Shown here: one piece after another, positions 8,300 to 16,434 of the stretch
Layout: each line of letters opens with the position of its first letter
Numbering within the stretch: position 1 is the first letter of the stretch
Assembly (NCBI GenBank): GCA_018714005.1
Contig: DVOA01000029.1
Coordinates: 1-33,986 of the forward strand
Source: Spyradomonas excrementavium
GTDB taxonomy: Bacteria; Cyanobacteriota; Vampirovibrionia; Gastranaerophilales; Gastranaerophilaceae
Length of the DNA: 33,986 nt
Direction of reading: 5' to 3'
The notes under the pieces: generated by a model
The model's database searches: none
The model's input: the letters and a program-made list of their open reading frames with translations, nothing else
What the model was told of the DNA's origin: nothing
Made by a program: the position numbers and the translations under genes

Positions 8300-9346
8300 T
8301 TGGATTCAGATAAAAATCCGAAAATTGAAGAGAACGAACAGGCTGTTTTTGACGAAAACGATGAACAGAGCTACGTTATTGACCTTGATTCCGACGAATT
8401 CGACATCGAAGACACGGAAGGAACCGAGGAAAGAAAACGCGGTTACAAACTGTACAATTTCCGCCGTCCGGATAAGTTTTCAAAAGACCATTTAAGGGGT
8501 TTGCAGGACATTCACCGCGAGTTTTCGCGCCAGCTTTCAATGGTTTTGACCACATATTTGCGTATGCAGATTGATGTTGACGTTGTTTCTGTTGACCAGC
8601 TTACTTATGACGAATTTATGCGCTCAATTCCCAACCCGATTTCGCTCGGGATATTTGAGCTGAATCCTTTGCCCGGGCAGATTTTAATCGGAATCAGCTA
8701 CGAGGTTTTATCGAGCATTGTTGACAGAATGCTCGGCGGCGTCGGCGCAATCGAGCAAAATACCCGCGAATTGACGGATATTGAAGAATCTCTGGTCAAA
8801 AAAATGATTGAGCGCAATATCCAGACGCTCGGAACCGCATGGTCGCACGTAATTCCGGTCAATGCAAACCTAATCGGGCTTGATACGGGAAATACTAACA
8901 TCCAAATTGCCTCCACAGGTGAAATTGTTGCGCTTGTAACGTTTGAAATGCACATTGCACGCCAGCATTACGGGCTTGTCAGCCTTTGCTACCCTTATCC
9001 GGTTCTGGAAAACATCCTTGACCAGCTTACCACGCAGCATATTTTCCAGGCAAAAGGCTTGATTGCGACCTCTGAAGAACGCAAAAAGATGATTGAAAAA
9101 TTAAACACGTCATTTATTGATGTCAGCGTGATTTTTGGAGAAACTGAGGTTACATTTGACGAGATTCTTGCCCTGAAAGAGGGAGATGTTATAAAATTGG
9201 ATAATCTATGCACAGACGACCTGATTGTTACGGTAAACGGCGAGAAAAAGTTCTACGGCAGGCCCGGAAAAATCCGAAACAGGCTCTGTGTAAAGGTTAC
9301 GGACAGATATGACGACTATACGAACACACTGAGGCATTATTTTTAG
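8300..9346 (+). CDS. fliM: Flagellar motor switch protein FliM
   Basis: A 348-aa switch (C-ring) protein. The middle domain begins near residue 48 (YKLYNFRRPDKFSKDHLRGL) and includes the GGVGAIEQNTRELTDIE motif of the FliM core. The C-terminal SpoA-like domain (about 250-335) binds FliN. The start is TTG, 6 bp after AGAGGGA (8287-8293). The residues before the core are a strongly acidic tail (DEQSYVIDLDSDEFDIED). The L-S-Q-x-E-I-D-A-L-L peptide that binds phosphorylated CheY is not recognisable. Motor switching may therefore use another contact, or the CheY site has diverged. The gene is 36 bp after fliL and 12 bp before fliN. Confidence 0.92.
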   Translation: MDSDKNPKIEENEQAVFDENDEQSYVIDLDSDEFDIEDTEGTEERKRGYKLYNFRRPDKFSKDHLRGLQDIHREFSRQLSMVLTTYLRMQIDVDVVSVDQLTYDEFMRSIPNPISLGIFELNPLPGQILIGISYEVLSSIVDRMLGGVGAIEQNTRELTDIEESLVKKMIERNIQTLGTAWSHVIPVNANLIGLDTGNTNIQIASTGEIVALVTFEMHIARQHYGLVSLCYPYPVLENILDQLTTQHIFQAKGLIATSEERKKMIEKLNTSFIDVSVIFGETEVTFDEILALKEGDVIKLDNLCTDDLIVTVNGEKKFYGRPGKIRNRLCVKVTDRYDDYTNTLRHYF

Positions 9347-9358
9347 AAAGGGCGCACA

Positions 9359-9850
9359 ATGCAAGACGAAAACATGCAAAATGACAATCTGAATGAAGAA
9401 ACTCCGGTTTCTGACGCCGAAATTTCTGAAAATACGGCCGCAGAACCGGCAGAAGAAGCTGCTGTAAAAGATTCCGAACCCGAAAACGGCGAAGTTAAAA
9501 TTGAAGAACGTGATATTAACGACCCGGTAACCGTTCGTCCTGTTGAATTTACGCAATTCGACAGCTATACGCCGACGAACACGGATACGAACAAAAACCT
9601 TGAACTTTTGATGGATATAAAACTCCAGCTGACAGTTGAGCTCGGAAGATGCCAGCTGCCCGTAAAAAAAGTGCTTGAACTCACGAGAGGCTCAATCGTA
9701 GAGCTGGACAAGGTTGCAGGTGAATCAGTAGAGCTTTACGCAAACGGAAAACACATTGCAAACGGCGAAGTTGTTGTTATTGAAGACAATTTCGGGCTTC
9801 GTATAACCTCAATTTCCGACCCCGAAGATAGAATCAAAGGGCTCAAGTAG
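9359..9850 (+). CDS. fliN: Flagellar motor switch protein FliN
   Basis: A 163-aa C-ring protein. Residues 1-80 are a low-complexity acidic extension (Glu/Asp/Ala/Asn). Residues about 82-162 form the SpoA domain, with LLMDIKLQLTVELGRCQLPV and GEVVVIEDNFGLRI matching FliN. Standard FliN is about 130 aa, so the extra length is the acidic head. AAAGGG (9347-9352) precedes the ATG by 6 bp. Last gene of the motA-motB-fliL-fliM-fliN operon; no terminator hairpin is visible after it, so the next gene may be partly cotranscribed. Confidence 0.92.
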   Translation: MQDENMQNDNLNEETPVSDAEISENTAAEPAEEAAVKDSEPENGEVKIEERDINDPVTVRPVEFTQFDSYTPTNTDTNKNLELLMDIKLQLTVELGRCQLPVKKVLELTRGSIVELDKVAGESVELYANGKHIANGEVVVIEDNFGLRITSISDPEDRIKGLK

Positions 9851-9908
9851 ATAACTGATTGCAGTTGACAAAAAAATATAATATAATTTCCATATAAGAA
9901 GGTGACCA

Positions 9909-10256
9909 ATGGCAAAACACGTAGATACAATACCCATAGAAGTAATGATTTTAACCGTCGACCATGACATAAAGGGCACTGTTCACGTATCTAAATACAC
10001 AAACACAAATCGTGAACTCACTGACCTTTTAAACGACAAGGAAAGAAGATTTTTGGCGGTCACAAATGTGGAGATTTATCCGCGCAACTCAAATCAGCCG
10101 CCCAGAAGATACAATTTCCTTGAAATTCACATGGATTACGTGCTGATGGTTCACCCGTCTTCACAGGTTGTTTTCAAAGAGTCCTCAAAAGCTCAGGAAG
10201 ACATCGCAAGATTTAGAGAATTAAGAAACAAACTCAACCAGACAAAACCTTTCTAA
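9909..10256 (+). CDS. Conserved small protein, unknown function
   Basis: A 115-aa soluble, mostly beta-strand protein. The pattern MILTVDHDIKGTVHVSKYTN…LTDLLNDKERRFLAVTNVEIY resembles a small bacterial family in which an R/E-x-x-D-L-L-N segment is followed by F-L-A/V-V-T-x-V (I think of DUF6812-type proteins, but this is from memory). AAGAAGGTGA (9896-9905) is a good ribosome site. It lies 58 bp after fliN, so a link with motility is possible but unproven. The C-terminal 30 residues are helical and charged. Confidence 0.75.
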   Translation: MAKHVDTIPIEVMILTVDHDIKGTVHVSKYTNTNRELTDLLNDKERRFLAVTNVEIYPRNSNQPPRRYNFLEIHMDYVLMVHPSSQVVFKESSKAQEDIARFRELRNKLNQTKPF

Positions 10257-10357
10257 GTTTTGTTGAAAAAAGTCACAAAGGGTTCAAAAATGCTGCGATA
10301 TTACTTTTTTCGGGCAAATTCCCAAAATGGTGAGTTTTTATAATGCGGAAGTAATAA

Positions 10358-11344
10358 ATGATTAAGCCGAAAAAGATTTTAGCATTAAATTTTGGCGGAA
10401 TAGGGGACGAAATCCTTTTCCTGCCTGCCTTATCGAGCCTGAAAAAAGAATATCCCGACGCAAAAATCACACTTGCGCTCGAACCCCGCAGCAAATCCGT
10501 CAAAAACCTCACAAACCTCATTGACGATGTAATCTGCGTTGATATAAAAGGCAACAACAGGTATTTTGAGCTGCTGAAATTCGTTTTAAAAGCAAGATTG
10601 GGCAAATTCGACATGGTTTTTTCGTCGGGCGCAAACCCGATGATACCGATTTTGTTGTTTTTGACGGGCATAACGTACCGTTATGGCTATGACAGCGGGG
10701 TTTTGAGCCGGATTTTCTTAACAAAAGCCGTCCCGCTCAAGAAAAACCGCTACGCAAGCGCAATGTACCATGAGCTTGTAACGCCGGTCACACAGATTGT
10801 TACGGAATATCCGCAAATTGATGTGCCCGAGTGCGAAAAAGAGCCGAATTCTGTGCTTGTTCACCCCGGTGTGAGCAAAATAAGCGTCGTAAAGCACATT
10901 ATAAAGACATGGACACCTGAAATCTGGGCGGAATTGATTAAAAAACTGCTCGAAAAAGGCAAAAATGTGTCGCTCATCGGAGGCCCTGACGACGAAGAGT
11001 GCATAAAACGGGTTCTTGAGCTCGTTGACACGAAAAATCCGAACTTCAAAAACCTTTACGGCACGACAAAAAACATCATGGACTTTGCAAAACTCGCTAA
11101 AAAGTCCGAAGTTCTGATTTGTTCGGATTCTGCGCCGATGCATATCGGTGTAGGCGTGGGAACAAGGACGCTGGGGCTTTTCGGGCCGACTGATGAAAAA
11201 AAATTGCTCCCGCAAAACGAGCTTTGTGTGGCAATAAAAAACAACTGCCACTGCCGTCCATGTCTGTGGGACAAACGCCAGACAACCTGCGAAAAGCTTG
11301 AATGTCTTGAGATTAATCTTGATGAAATTGTGGAAATAGTTTAA
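10358..11344 (+). CDS. Glycosyltransferase family 9 (heptosyltransferase-like)
   Basis: A 328-aa cytoplasmic or membrane-associated transferase of the ADP-heptose:LPS heptosyltransferase superfamily, which adds sugars to LPS core or a similar surface glycan. The N-terminal Rossmann domain has ILALNFGGIGDEILFLPALSSLK. The C-terminal donor-binding domain has VLVHPGVS, the NVSLIGGPDDEE strand-turn and CSDSAPMHIGVGVGTRTLGLFGPT, all typical of GT9. A late cysteine-rich patch (HCRPCLWDKRQTTCEKLECL) is also common in the family. The ribosome site is weak (GGAAG at 10346-10350). A TATAAT at 10339-10344 suggests its own promoter with a very short leader. Donor and acceptor are not determinable. Confidence 0.88.
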   Translation: MIKPKKILALNFGGIGDEILFLPALSSLKKEYPDAKITLALEPRSKSVKNLTNLIDDVICVDIKGNNRYFELLKFVLKARLGKFDMVFSSGANPMIPILLFLTGITYRYGYDSGVLSRIFLTKAVPLKKNRYASAMYHELVTPVTQIVTEYPQIDVPECEKEPNSVLVHPGVSKISVVKHIIKTWTPEIWAELIKKLLEKGKNVSLIGGPDDEECIKRVLELVDTKNPNFKNLYGTTKNIMDFAKLAKKSEVLICSDSAPMHIGVGVGTRTLGLFGPTDEKKLLPQNELCVAIKNNCHCRPCLWDKRQTTCEKLECLEINLDEIVEIV

Positions 11345-11397
11345 AAAAATTTTTAAAAATAGCAAATTTTTCCATCACGGGTTTTTGAATAATTGTT

Positions 11398-12474
11398 ATG
11401 AGAATTAATCCCATATACACAACACCGATTTTTCTTTCTACCGGAAAGAAAACGTCATTTGCGGGCACCGTAAATGACAAAATTGATGTGTTCAAAAAAT
11501 CCGAGCCCCTAATCAACGATTTGCGCGATATTCCGGATTTGCCCTGTGCAATCTGCGGAAAACTCGTGATTCCGAATCAAATCTACACCCGTTTTGACCG
11601 CAACAATGCGGATATCCCGTCCAAAGAGGTTTTTAAAATTCTTGAACCTTACGAAAAAAGGATTCAAGGGCATGAAAAACGCGTTTATCTGCTTTTGAAA
11701 AAATATTCGCAAATGTTCCCCGAGCACACAATCAAAGAAATCCTCAATAATGAAAAGATTTACACGTTTTACCTTGAAAATCTTGAGCATAAACAAAATT
11801 TAATTCTAAAAGAGATTGAAAAAGAAATCCCCAAATTTTCTGAAATAACCCGCAACCAAATCAGAAAAACGCTCAAATATTCAAGAAAAATGATACATAA
11901 CGAAAACAGGCAGCTCCAGCACAGGCGCGGAAAAATAATACAAAAGTTCAACAACATTAGTGTGCAGCATGAGGAACTTAAAGATTATACGGAAATTTTG
12001 AAAAAAATAAACAATTTACCCTACTCGAAAAACGATGTAAGCGCTTTTATGGTCAAATACGCACAGCGCAACTCTAACGAAACAATCCAGAATATTTTGC
12101 AGCCGTTTTGTGCGACAAACGAGCATATCCGCCCCAATCACATAATTTTTGACAAAAAAATGCCCGATGTTGAAAAACCTCCGAGGGGCGAGAGCTTTCC
12201 GAAGAACTTTATCATCCTCCACCAGCGCTGCAACCGCCTGCGAGGGCAGCTTCCGTATGATGAAATGATAGAAAAGAAAACAAAACTCGCCGAAAACATG
12301 CAAAAATATTTTGACAGGGTGATTGAGTTCATAAATTCAGGCAAAATGAATGTCCGCTACGATTATTATCCCGAAGAAGCCGCAAAAACCCTTAATGACG
12401 AATCTTCAGGCGTGATAAATATCGACACCTCCGCATTAAAACCTCCGTTGCGCGGCCCGTTTATGAGACCTTGA
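11398..12474 (+). CDS. HNH-like zinc-motif protein, function unknown
   Basis: A 358-aa protein. The N-terminus MRINPIYTTPIFLSTGKKTSFAG is the extended polar type I associate with Gastranaerophilales proteins. A CAIC pair (Cys50, Cys53) is far from a C-terminal NEHIRPNHI (Glu242, His243) and LHQRCNRLRG (Cys278, Asn279) block. C-x-x-C, D/E-H and C-N order is that of HNH endonuclease folds, here split by a helical insertion of about 180 residues (Lys/Glu-rich, likely coiled coil). One of the usual four zinc cysteines appears replaced by His275. I infer a divergent HNH nuclease or an inactive zinc-binding relative. No ribosome site precedes the ATG. The gene lies between the glycosyltransferase and the folate genes, with no clear functional tie. 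Confidence 0.65.
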   Translation: MRINPIYTTPIFLSTGKKTSFAGTVNDKIDVFKKSEPLINDLRDIPDLPCAICGKLVIPNQIYTRFDRNNADIPSKEVFKILEPYEKRIQGHEKRVYLLLKKYSQMFPEHTIKEILNNEKIYTFYLENLEHKQNLILKEIEKEIPKFSEITRNQIRKTLKYSRKMIHNENRQLQHRRGKIIQKFNNISVQHEELKDYTEILKKINNLPYSKNDVSAFMVKYAQRNSNETIQNILQPFCATNEHIRPNHIIFDKKMPDVEKPPRGESFPKNFIILHQRCNRLRGQLPYDEMIEKKTKLAENMQKYFDRVIEFINSGKMNVRYDYYPEEAAKTLNDESSGVINIDTSALKPPLRGPFMRP

Positions 12475-12484
12475 GCAGCAAACG

Positions 12485-12493
12485 TGGTAAAAT
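12485..12493 (+). promoter_or_regulatory. Extended -10 for the pabB-pabC fusion
   Basis: TGGTAAAAT ends 8 bp before ATG 12502, so transcription would begin at or within 2 bases of the start codon (leaderless). No ribosome site is seen. Confidence 0.5.
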
Positions 12494-12501
12494 AATCCGG
12501 T

Positions 12502-14538
12502 ATGATTATTTTCGACAAAAAGCTTAAAAATCCGGTAAAAACCATCACTGCGTTCAACAATGAGGAGTTTAAAAAGGCGTTTGAGGAGATTGAAACGCTT
12601 AGAAAAACGCATATTCTCGCCGGATACGTCAGATATGAGGCAAAAGACGTTTTTCTGGGGCGTCATGTGATTTCGGGCATGCCGCTTTTGTATTTTGAGG
12701 TTTTTGAGGTTGATGGGTTTGATGATGGGGGGTGTTCGGGATTTTTGCTTCTCCGTTCCGATTCCTCCGGCATTTCACAGGATATTGCACAACCCCCCGT
12801 TTACAGAAGCCTCCCCCATAGTCACTGCGAAGCAAAAATCCCGAACACCTGCGACGCTAAAATGGAAAAAGTCGGAGAAACCGTTTGCAGCGGATTTGAG
12901 AATTCCCCCAAAAAGCAGCAAAATCCGGAACCGGCGCAGAGCGAAAGCGAAAATCGGGCAGAAAAACAGAATTTTCAACCGCCGCAAGCCCCGCAGGAAT
13001 ACATTTTCCCGGCACCGTCAATAACTTATGAAGAATTCTCTGGAGCAATTACAAAAATCAAGGACGAAATCGCACAGGGAAACACTTACGAGGTGAATTA
13101 TACATACGACCATGAAGCGGAGTTTTTCGGGGATTCTTATAGTCTGTTTTTAAGCCTTTTAAGGGAACAAAAAACGCCCTACAACGCTTTTATCCGGAAT
13201 AATTACGAGGAAATTCTCTCGTTTTCGCCGGAGCTGTTTTTTGAGCTGGAAAATGGCAGAATTCTAACAAAACCGATGAAAGGCACGGTAAAACGCTCTG
13301 ATGACCCCGAAAAAGACGAAGAAAACAAAATTTTTCTCAAAAACGACATTAAAAACCGCGCCGAAAACGTAATGATAGTTGACCTTTTGAGAAATGACCT
13401 CGGCAGGATTGCAAAAACGGGAACTGTCGAAGTCACAAAGCTGTTTGAAATCGAAACCCACAAAACCCTTCACCAGATGACCTCGCAAATCGAGGCAGAA
13501 GTGAAAAATGGCACAACTTTGTACGAAATTTTCAATGCGATTTTCCCCTGCGGCTCAATAACGGGCGCGCCGAAAATCAGCACAATGGAGATAATCGAAA
13601 AAGTCGAAAAAGGCAAAAGAGATGTATATTGCGGCGCAATCGGGGTTATTTCGCCGGAAAAAACGGTTTTCAGCGTGCCGATTCGCATTCTTCAGCGAAA
13701 AAATGGCGAAACCGTGTTCAAATACCGCGTCGGAGGCGCAATAGTATGGGATTCCACGCCAAAAGACGAATGGGAGGAAACAATTGTTAAATCGAAGTTT
13801 TTGACCGCAAATCATGCCGGACTAAAGCTCATTGAAACCGTCAAAATTGAAGACGGGGAGCCGGTTTTCGGGCGGGAGCATTTTTTTAGGATGAAAAAGG
13901 GTGCGCAGGCGCTTGGATTTGCGTTTGATGAGGCGGCGGCGGGCGAGATTTTTGGGGTTTTGCCCTTTGGCGAAAGAGGGTTGACCCCCTCACCCCAGCC
14001 CTCTCCCCTTAGGGGCGAGGGAGGAGATTTTTACGGTTTTGGGAACGCAGTTGTTGACCCCCTCACCCCGAATTTTTACCCTATAAACGAAAAAACAGCG
14101 ATAATGAGGGTTTTATTGGGGAAAGAAGGGCGGTTTGAGGTTTCTTTCAGGGAATTTGACGCACCAAAAAGTTTCAAAATCGCAGTTTCCGGCGAAAAAG
14201 TGTGCTCAAAAGAACCGCTTTTGAGGCACAAAACAACCTACCGCCCGCATTTTGAGGCTGCGTTTGAAAAAATCAAAAACGGAGAAATTTACGATGAAAT
14301 TTTCTTCAACGAAAAGGGCGAGCTGACCGAGGGCGCGCGCACGAACATTGTTATTGAAAAAGGCGGGGAATTCTTCACGCCGCCCGTGGAATGCGGGCTG
14401 TTGAACGGAATTTTCAGGCAGGAGCTTTTAAAAAGCGGAAAATGCAAAGAAAAAATCCTGAAAATGTATGATTTAGAAAGCGCTGACGCGATTTTTTGCG
14501 TAAATTCGGTTCGGGGGATGGTGAAAGTATGCTTTTGA
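12502..14538 (+). CDS. pabB-pabC fusion: Bifunctional aminodeoxychorismate synthase I / lyase
   Basis: A 678-aa fusion. The PabB part (to about 445) aminates chorismate with ammonia from PabA. The PabC part (from about 450) is a PLP lyase releasing pyruvate to give p-aminobenzoate for folate. PabB motifs: KPMKGT with Lys260 (typical of PabB), DLLRNDLGRI, CGSITGAPK. PabC motifs: HKTTYR with PLP lysine Lys577, EGARTNI. The family is usually about 580-600 aa; the excess lies in two repeat-derived insertions. Residues about 77-116 come from a palindromic element and continue into a Gln/Glu-rich linker to about 170. Residues about 493-523 (LTPSPQPSPLRGEGG) come from a GC-rich hairpin repeat inside the PabC domain. 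Both keep the frame open and spare all catalytic motifs seen. pabA overlaps the end by 10 bp. Confidence 0.92.
   Translation: MIIFDKKLKNPVKTITAFNNEEFKKAFEEIETLRKTHILAGYVRYEAKDVFLGRHVISGMPLLYFEVFEVDGFDDGGCSGFLLLRSDSSGISQDIAQPPVYRSLPHSHCEAKIPNTCDAKMEKVGETVCSGFENSPKKQQNPEPAQSESENRAEKQNFQPPQAPQEYIFPAPSITYEEFSGAITKIKDEIAQGNTYEVNYTYDHEAEFFGDSYSLFLSLLREQKTPYNAFIRNNYEEILSFSPELFFELENGRILTKPMKGTVKRSDDPEKDEENKIFLKNDIKNRAENVMIVDLLRNDLGRIAKTGTVEVTKLFEIETHKTLHQMTSQIEAEVKNGTTLYEIFNAIFPCGSITGAPKISTMEIIEKVEKGKRDVYCGAIGVISPEKTVFSVPIRILQRKNGETVFKYRVGGAIVWDSTPKDEWEETIVKSKFLTANHAGLKLIETVKIEDGEPVFGREHFFRMKKGAQALGFAFDEAAAGEIFGVLPFGERGLTPSPQPSPLRGEGGDFYGFGNAVVDPLTPNFYPINEKTAIMRVLLGKEGRFEVSFREFDAPKSFKIAVSGEKVCSKEPLLRHKTTYRPHFEAAFEKIKNGEIYDEIFFNEKGELTEGARTNIVIEKGGEFFTPPVECGLLNGIFRQELLKSGKCKEKILKMYDLESADAIFCVNSVRGMVKVCF
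12731..12849. repeat. Palindromic element P1-a inside pabB-pabC
   Basis: Perfect 21-bp inverted ends (12731-12751 and 12829-12849, core GTTCGGGATTTTTGC). Internal box CTCCCCCATAGTCACT lies at 12811-12826. Box 2 is CTCCGTTCCGATTCCTCCGG at 12751-12770. Both boxes recur, in the opposite orientation, in the intergenic copy at 16435-16559. The element is translated in frame. Confidence 0.85.
13980..14069. repeat. GC-rich hairpin repeat inside pabC domain
   Basis: GTTGACCCCCTCACCCC occurs at 13980-13996 and again at 14053-14069. Between them lies CCCTCTCCCC-TT-AGGGGCGAGGG, the same type of hairpin repeat found in the intergenic regions. It encodes LTPSPQPSPLRGEGG in a loop of the lyase domain. Confidence 0.75.
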
Positions 14539-15095
14539 TTGACAATTACGATTCTTTCACGTGGAATATCGTTCAATACCTGCGAATGGCGGGGGTTGAG
14601 CCGATTGTGATAAAAAATGACGAAATGGATTTAAAAGAAATCGAAAAACTGGATTTTTCCTCAATAATCCTTTCGCCAGGGCCCTCAAACCCTGACAATG
14701 CTGGGGTTTGCGTTCCTTTGATAGAGAAATATTACAAAACAAAGAAAATTCTGGGCATTTGCCTTGGAATGCAGTGCATAGCGCAGGTTTTCGGAGGAAA
14801 AATCGTAAAAGACGAAAATCCGTTCCATGGAAAGGTTTCAAAAATATTTTTCAAAGCAAAATCGCCGCTTTTCGCCGGAATTCCGGACGGTTTTAGCGCA
14901 ACGCGGTACCATTCTTTGATTGCGGCAAAAAACACCCTGAAACCGCCCCTCAAAATCACTGCGGAAACCGAAAACGGGGTTGTGATGGCGATTGAGCACG
15001 AAAATTTTCCGCTCTACGGCGTTCAGTTCCATCCGGAGGCGATTTTGACCGAATTCGGGCACGAAATCATAGAAAATTTTGCTTTACACGCCTGA
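14529..15095 (+). CDS. pabA: Aminodeoxychorismate synthase glutaminase PabA
   Basis: A 188-aa class I glutamine amidotransferase that supplies ammonia to PabB (TrpG-type paralogues look alike). It starts MLLIDNYDSFTWNIVQYL, the standard PabA/TrpG opening. The catalytic triad is visible: Cys78 in GICLGMQC and His168/Glu170 in QFHPEA. SPGPSNPDNAG forms the oxyanion-loop region. ATG 14529 lies inside the end of the pabB-pabC fusion (10-bp overlap) with GGGGGATGG upstream, so the two are coupled. The partner next door marks it as folate rather than tryptophan synthesis, although one protein may serve both. The 3' end overlaps the convergent acyltransferase by 12 bp. Confidence 0.93.
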   Translation: MLLIDNYDSFTWNIVQYLRMAGVEPIVIKNDEMDLKEIEKLDFSSIILSPGPSNPDNAGVCVPLIEKYYKTKKILGICLGMQCIAQVFGGKIVKDENPFHGKVSKIFFKAKSPLFAGIPDGFSATRYHSLIAAKNTLKPPLKITAETENGVVMAIEHENFPLYGVQFHPEAILTEFGHEIIENFALHA

Positions 15096-15905
15096 TTGTG
15101 TGATTTTAACGCGTTTGAGGCGTTTTTCGAGCTTTCTGTACCATTTCAGTTTTTGTTTAAAGACATATTCATAGCCCTCGACATCGCCTTTTCTGATATC
15201 CTCGAGCTGCCTGTCGCAAAGCGCTTCAAAATTCGTTTCGAGCTGGTGATTCAGGTCTTTTCTGGGGATTGACGGGTCAGTGAGCACAATAGGTTCGCCG
15301 ATTTCCACAAGAACCTCGGGTCGGTCTTCACGCAGGAACATAAAGTTTGTCGAAATCGGGATAAGGTTCACGCCGCCGGTTTCTTTGACGACTTTTTCCG
15401 CAATATAAGCCATGCCGGTCTGAAATTCAATCGGGCGGTACATTGGCGGGCGGATAATGCCCTGCGGGAAAATCCAGAGCGAGCGTTTTTTGTCTTTTAG
15501 CTGGTCAACGGCGTATTTCAGGGCTTTCATGGAGGCCTGCGGGGATTTTTTATTCACGGCAAAAGCGCCTGCTTTCGCAAGAATCGGGAATCTGTTCAGT
15601 TCTTCAATCATCATGCGGATTTCGGTGCGAAAAACGCGGCGGCAGAGGTTATAGCCAACGATTCCGTCCCACCAGTTGTCGTGGGGGGCGTAGAGGATGT
15701 TGGAGAATTCGGGATTGCGTTTATCGTAGTTCGATTTGTTTTTTATCATCATCGAATAGAAGCGATTTTCCAGCATTCCGTAGAAAAATCTATCTGCGAG
15801 CCAAATCCAAAACGGCCCTGTTTTCGCCTCCCTGAACTTTTCATCCCTGTTTCTCAGTTTTGTGGGAGGAACATCTAGATACAATTGTTGAGCGTTCAAA
15901 TCCAC
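15084..15905 (-). CDS. PlsC-like 1-acyl-glycerol-3-phosphate acyltransferase
   Basis: About 273 aa of the LPLAT superfamily, which transfers acyl groups onto lysophosphatidate or related lipids at the inner membrane. The HDNWWD sequence is the H-x4-D catalytic motif (in APHDNWWDGIVG). LWIFPQGIIRPP corresponds to the F-P-E/Q-G motif that contacts glycerol phosphate. VNLIPISTNF matches the following conserved strand. The C-terminus is Lys/Arg-rich. The GTG start at 15905 is favoured by AGGAGA (15918-15913 on this strand) at 7-base spacing. An in-frame ATG at 15929 is the alternative, and a longer frame to 16067 runs into repeat DNA and is unlikely. It is convergent with pabA, with a 12-bp overlap. 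The acceptor cannot be named. Confidence 0.82.
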   Translation of the reverse strand: MDLNAQQLYLDVPPTKLRNRDEKFREAKTGPFWIWLADRFFYGMLENRFYSMMIKNKSNYDKRNPEFSNILYAPHDNWWDGIVGYNLCRRVFRTEIRMMIEELNRFPILAKAGAFAVNKKSPQASMKALKYAVDQLKDKKRSLWIFPQGIIRPPMYRPIEFQTGMAYIAEKVVKETGGVNLIPISTNFMFLREDRPEVLVEIGEPIVLTDPSIPRKDLNHQLETNFEALCDRQLEDIRKGDVEGYEYVFKQKLKWYRKLEKRLKRVKITQSGV

Positions 15906-16060
15906 ACTATAATCTCCTGTAAAAAACATTTTACACTCTTTTTTCTTAGAATGGAATAGTTTTACGGAATTATTTACATTTCTGCCGTTTTTCCACCGCC
16001 CAAAATCCCTCCTTAGCCCCCATACTGCCCGCGCAGGCGAGTTTTTCACCCAATCCTCCC

Positions 16061-16230
16061 TCCCCAACTCGGACTCTGGCGAGCAAACGATTGAGTATCG
16101 TTTGCGAGAGGGGGCTGGGGTGGGGAACGATTTTAAGTCTGTTTATTTATAGTGTGGGAAAAGTGAAATGTTCCGCCGGCTTCTCGCTTGATGTTGGTGG
16201 GAACCGCGTTGCTATTCCCACCCTACTTTC
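16061..16230. repeat. Inverted repeat, left arm (170 bp)
   Basis: Aligned without gaps to the reverse complement of 20085-20254; I count 168 of 170 identical positions. It contains the palindrome GCAAACGAT-TGAGT-ATCGTTTGC at 16083-16105 and a family A core (GGTGGGAACCGCGTTGCTAT) at 16196-16215. The 15930-16583 gap holds this arm, families B and C, and element P1-b. Confidence 0.9.
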
Positions 16231-16236
16231 TCTCTG

Positions 16237-16395
16237 GTTTCCCCTCCGGGTTGTCCCCCACCCCAGCCCTCCCCGAGTTGGGGAGGGAGAATAATTAAGG
16301 TAAATAAGTAGGGGCGAGGGAGCAAAAAATTCCCCTCTCCGATGGGAGAGGGTGCCCAAAGGGTGGGTGAGGGCCTGTCCTGCGGGGAAGCGCCC
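16237..16395. repeat. Family B then inverted family C repeats
   Basis: Family B hairpin CCCTCCCC-GAGTT-GGGGAGGG at 16267-16287 with its AATTAAGGTAAATAAGTA tail. It is followed by the inverted family C hairpin CCCTCTCC-GATG-GGAGAGGG at 16333-16352 and GGGTGAGGGCCTG. Confidence 0.75.
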
Positions 16396-16434
16396 GCCCG
16401 AAGTGCGGGATAAGAACGGAAAAAGCCAACCCGA

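Noticed and set aside
9865..9887. TTGACA and TATAAT before the 115-aa gene
   Set aside because: Spacer is only 11 bp, too short for a sigma-70 promoter; either box may be real but not as a pair.
10718..11365. Minus-strand frame of 215 codons
   Set aside because: Antisense to the family 9 glycosyltransferase; no ribosome site or recognisable motif.
16267..16287. GC-rich hairpins as rho-independent terminators
   Set aside because: Perfect stems but no T tract; copies appear on both strands and inside a gene, so they are better read as dispersed repeats.
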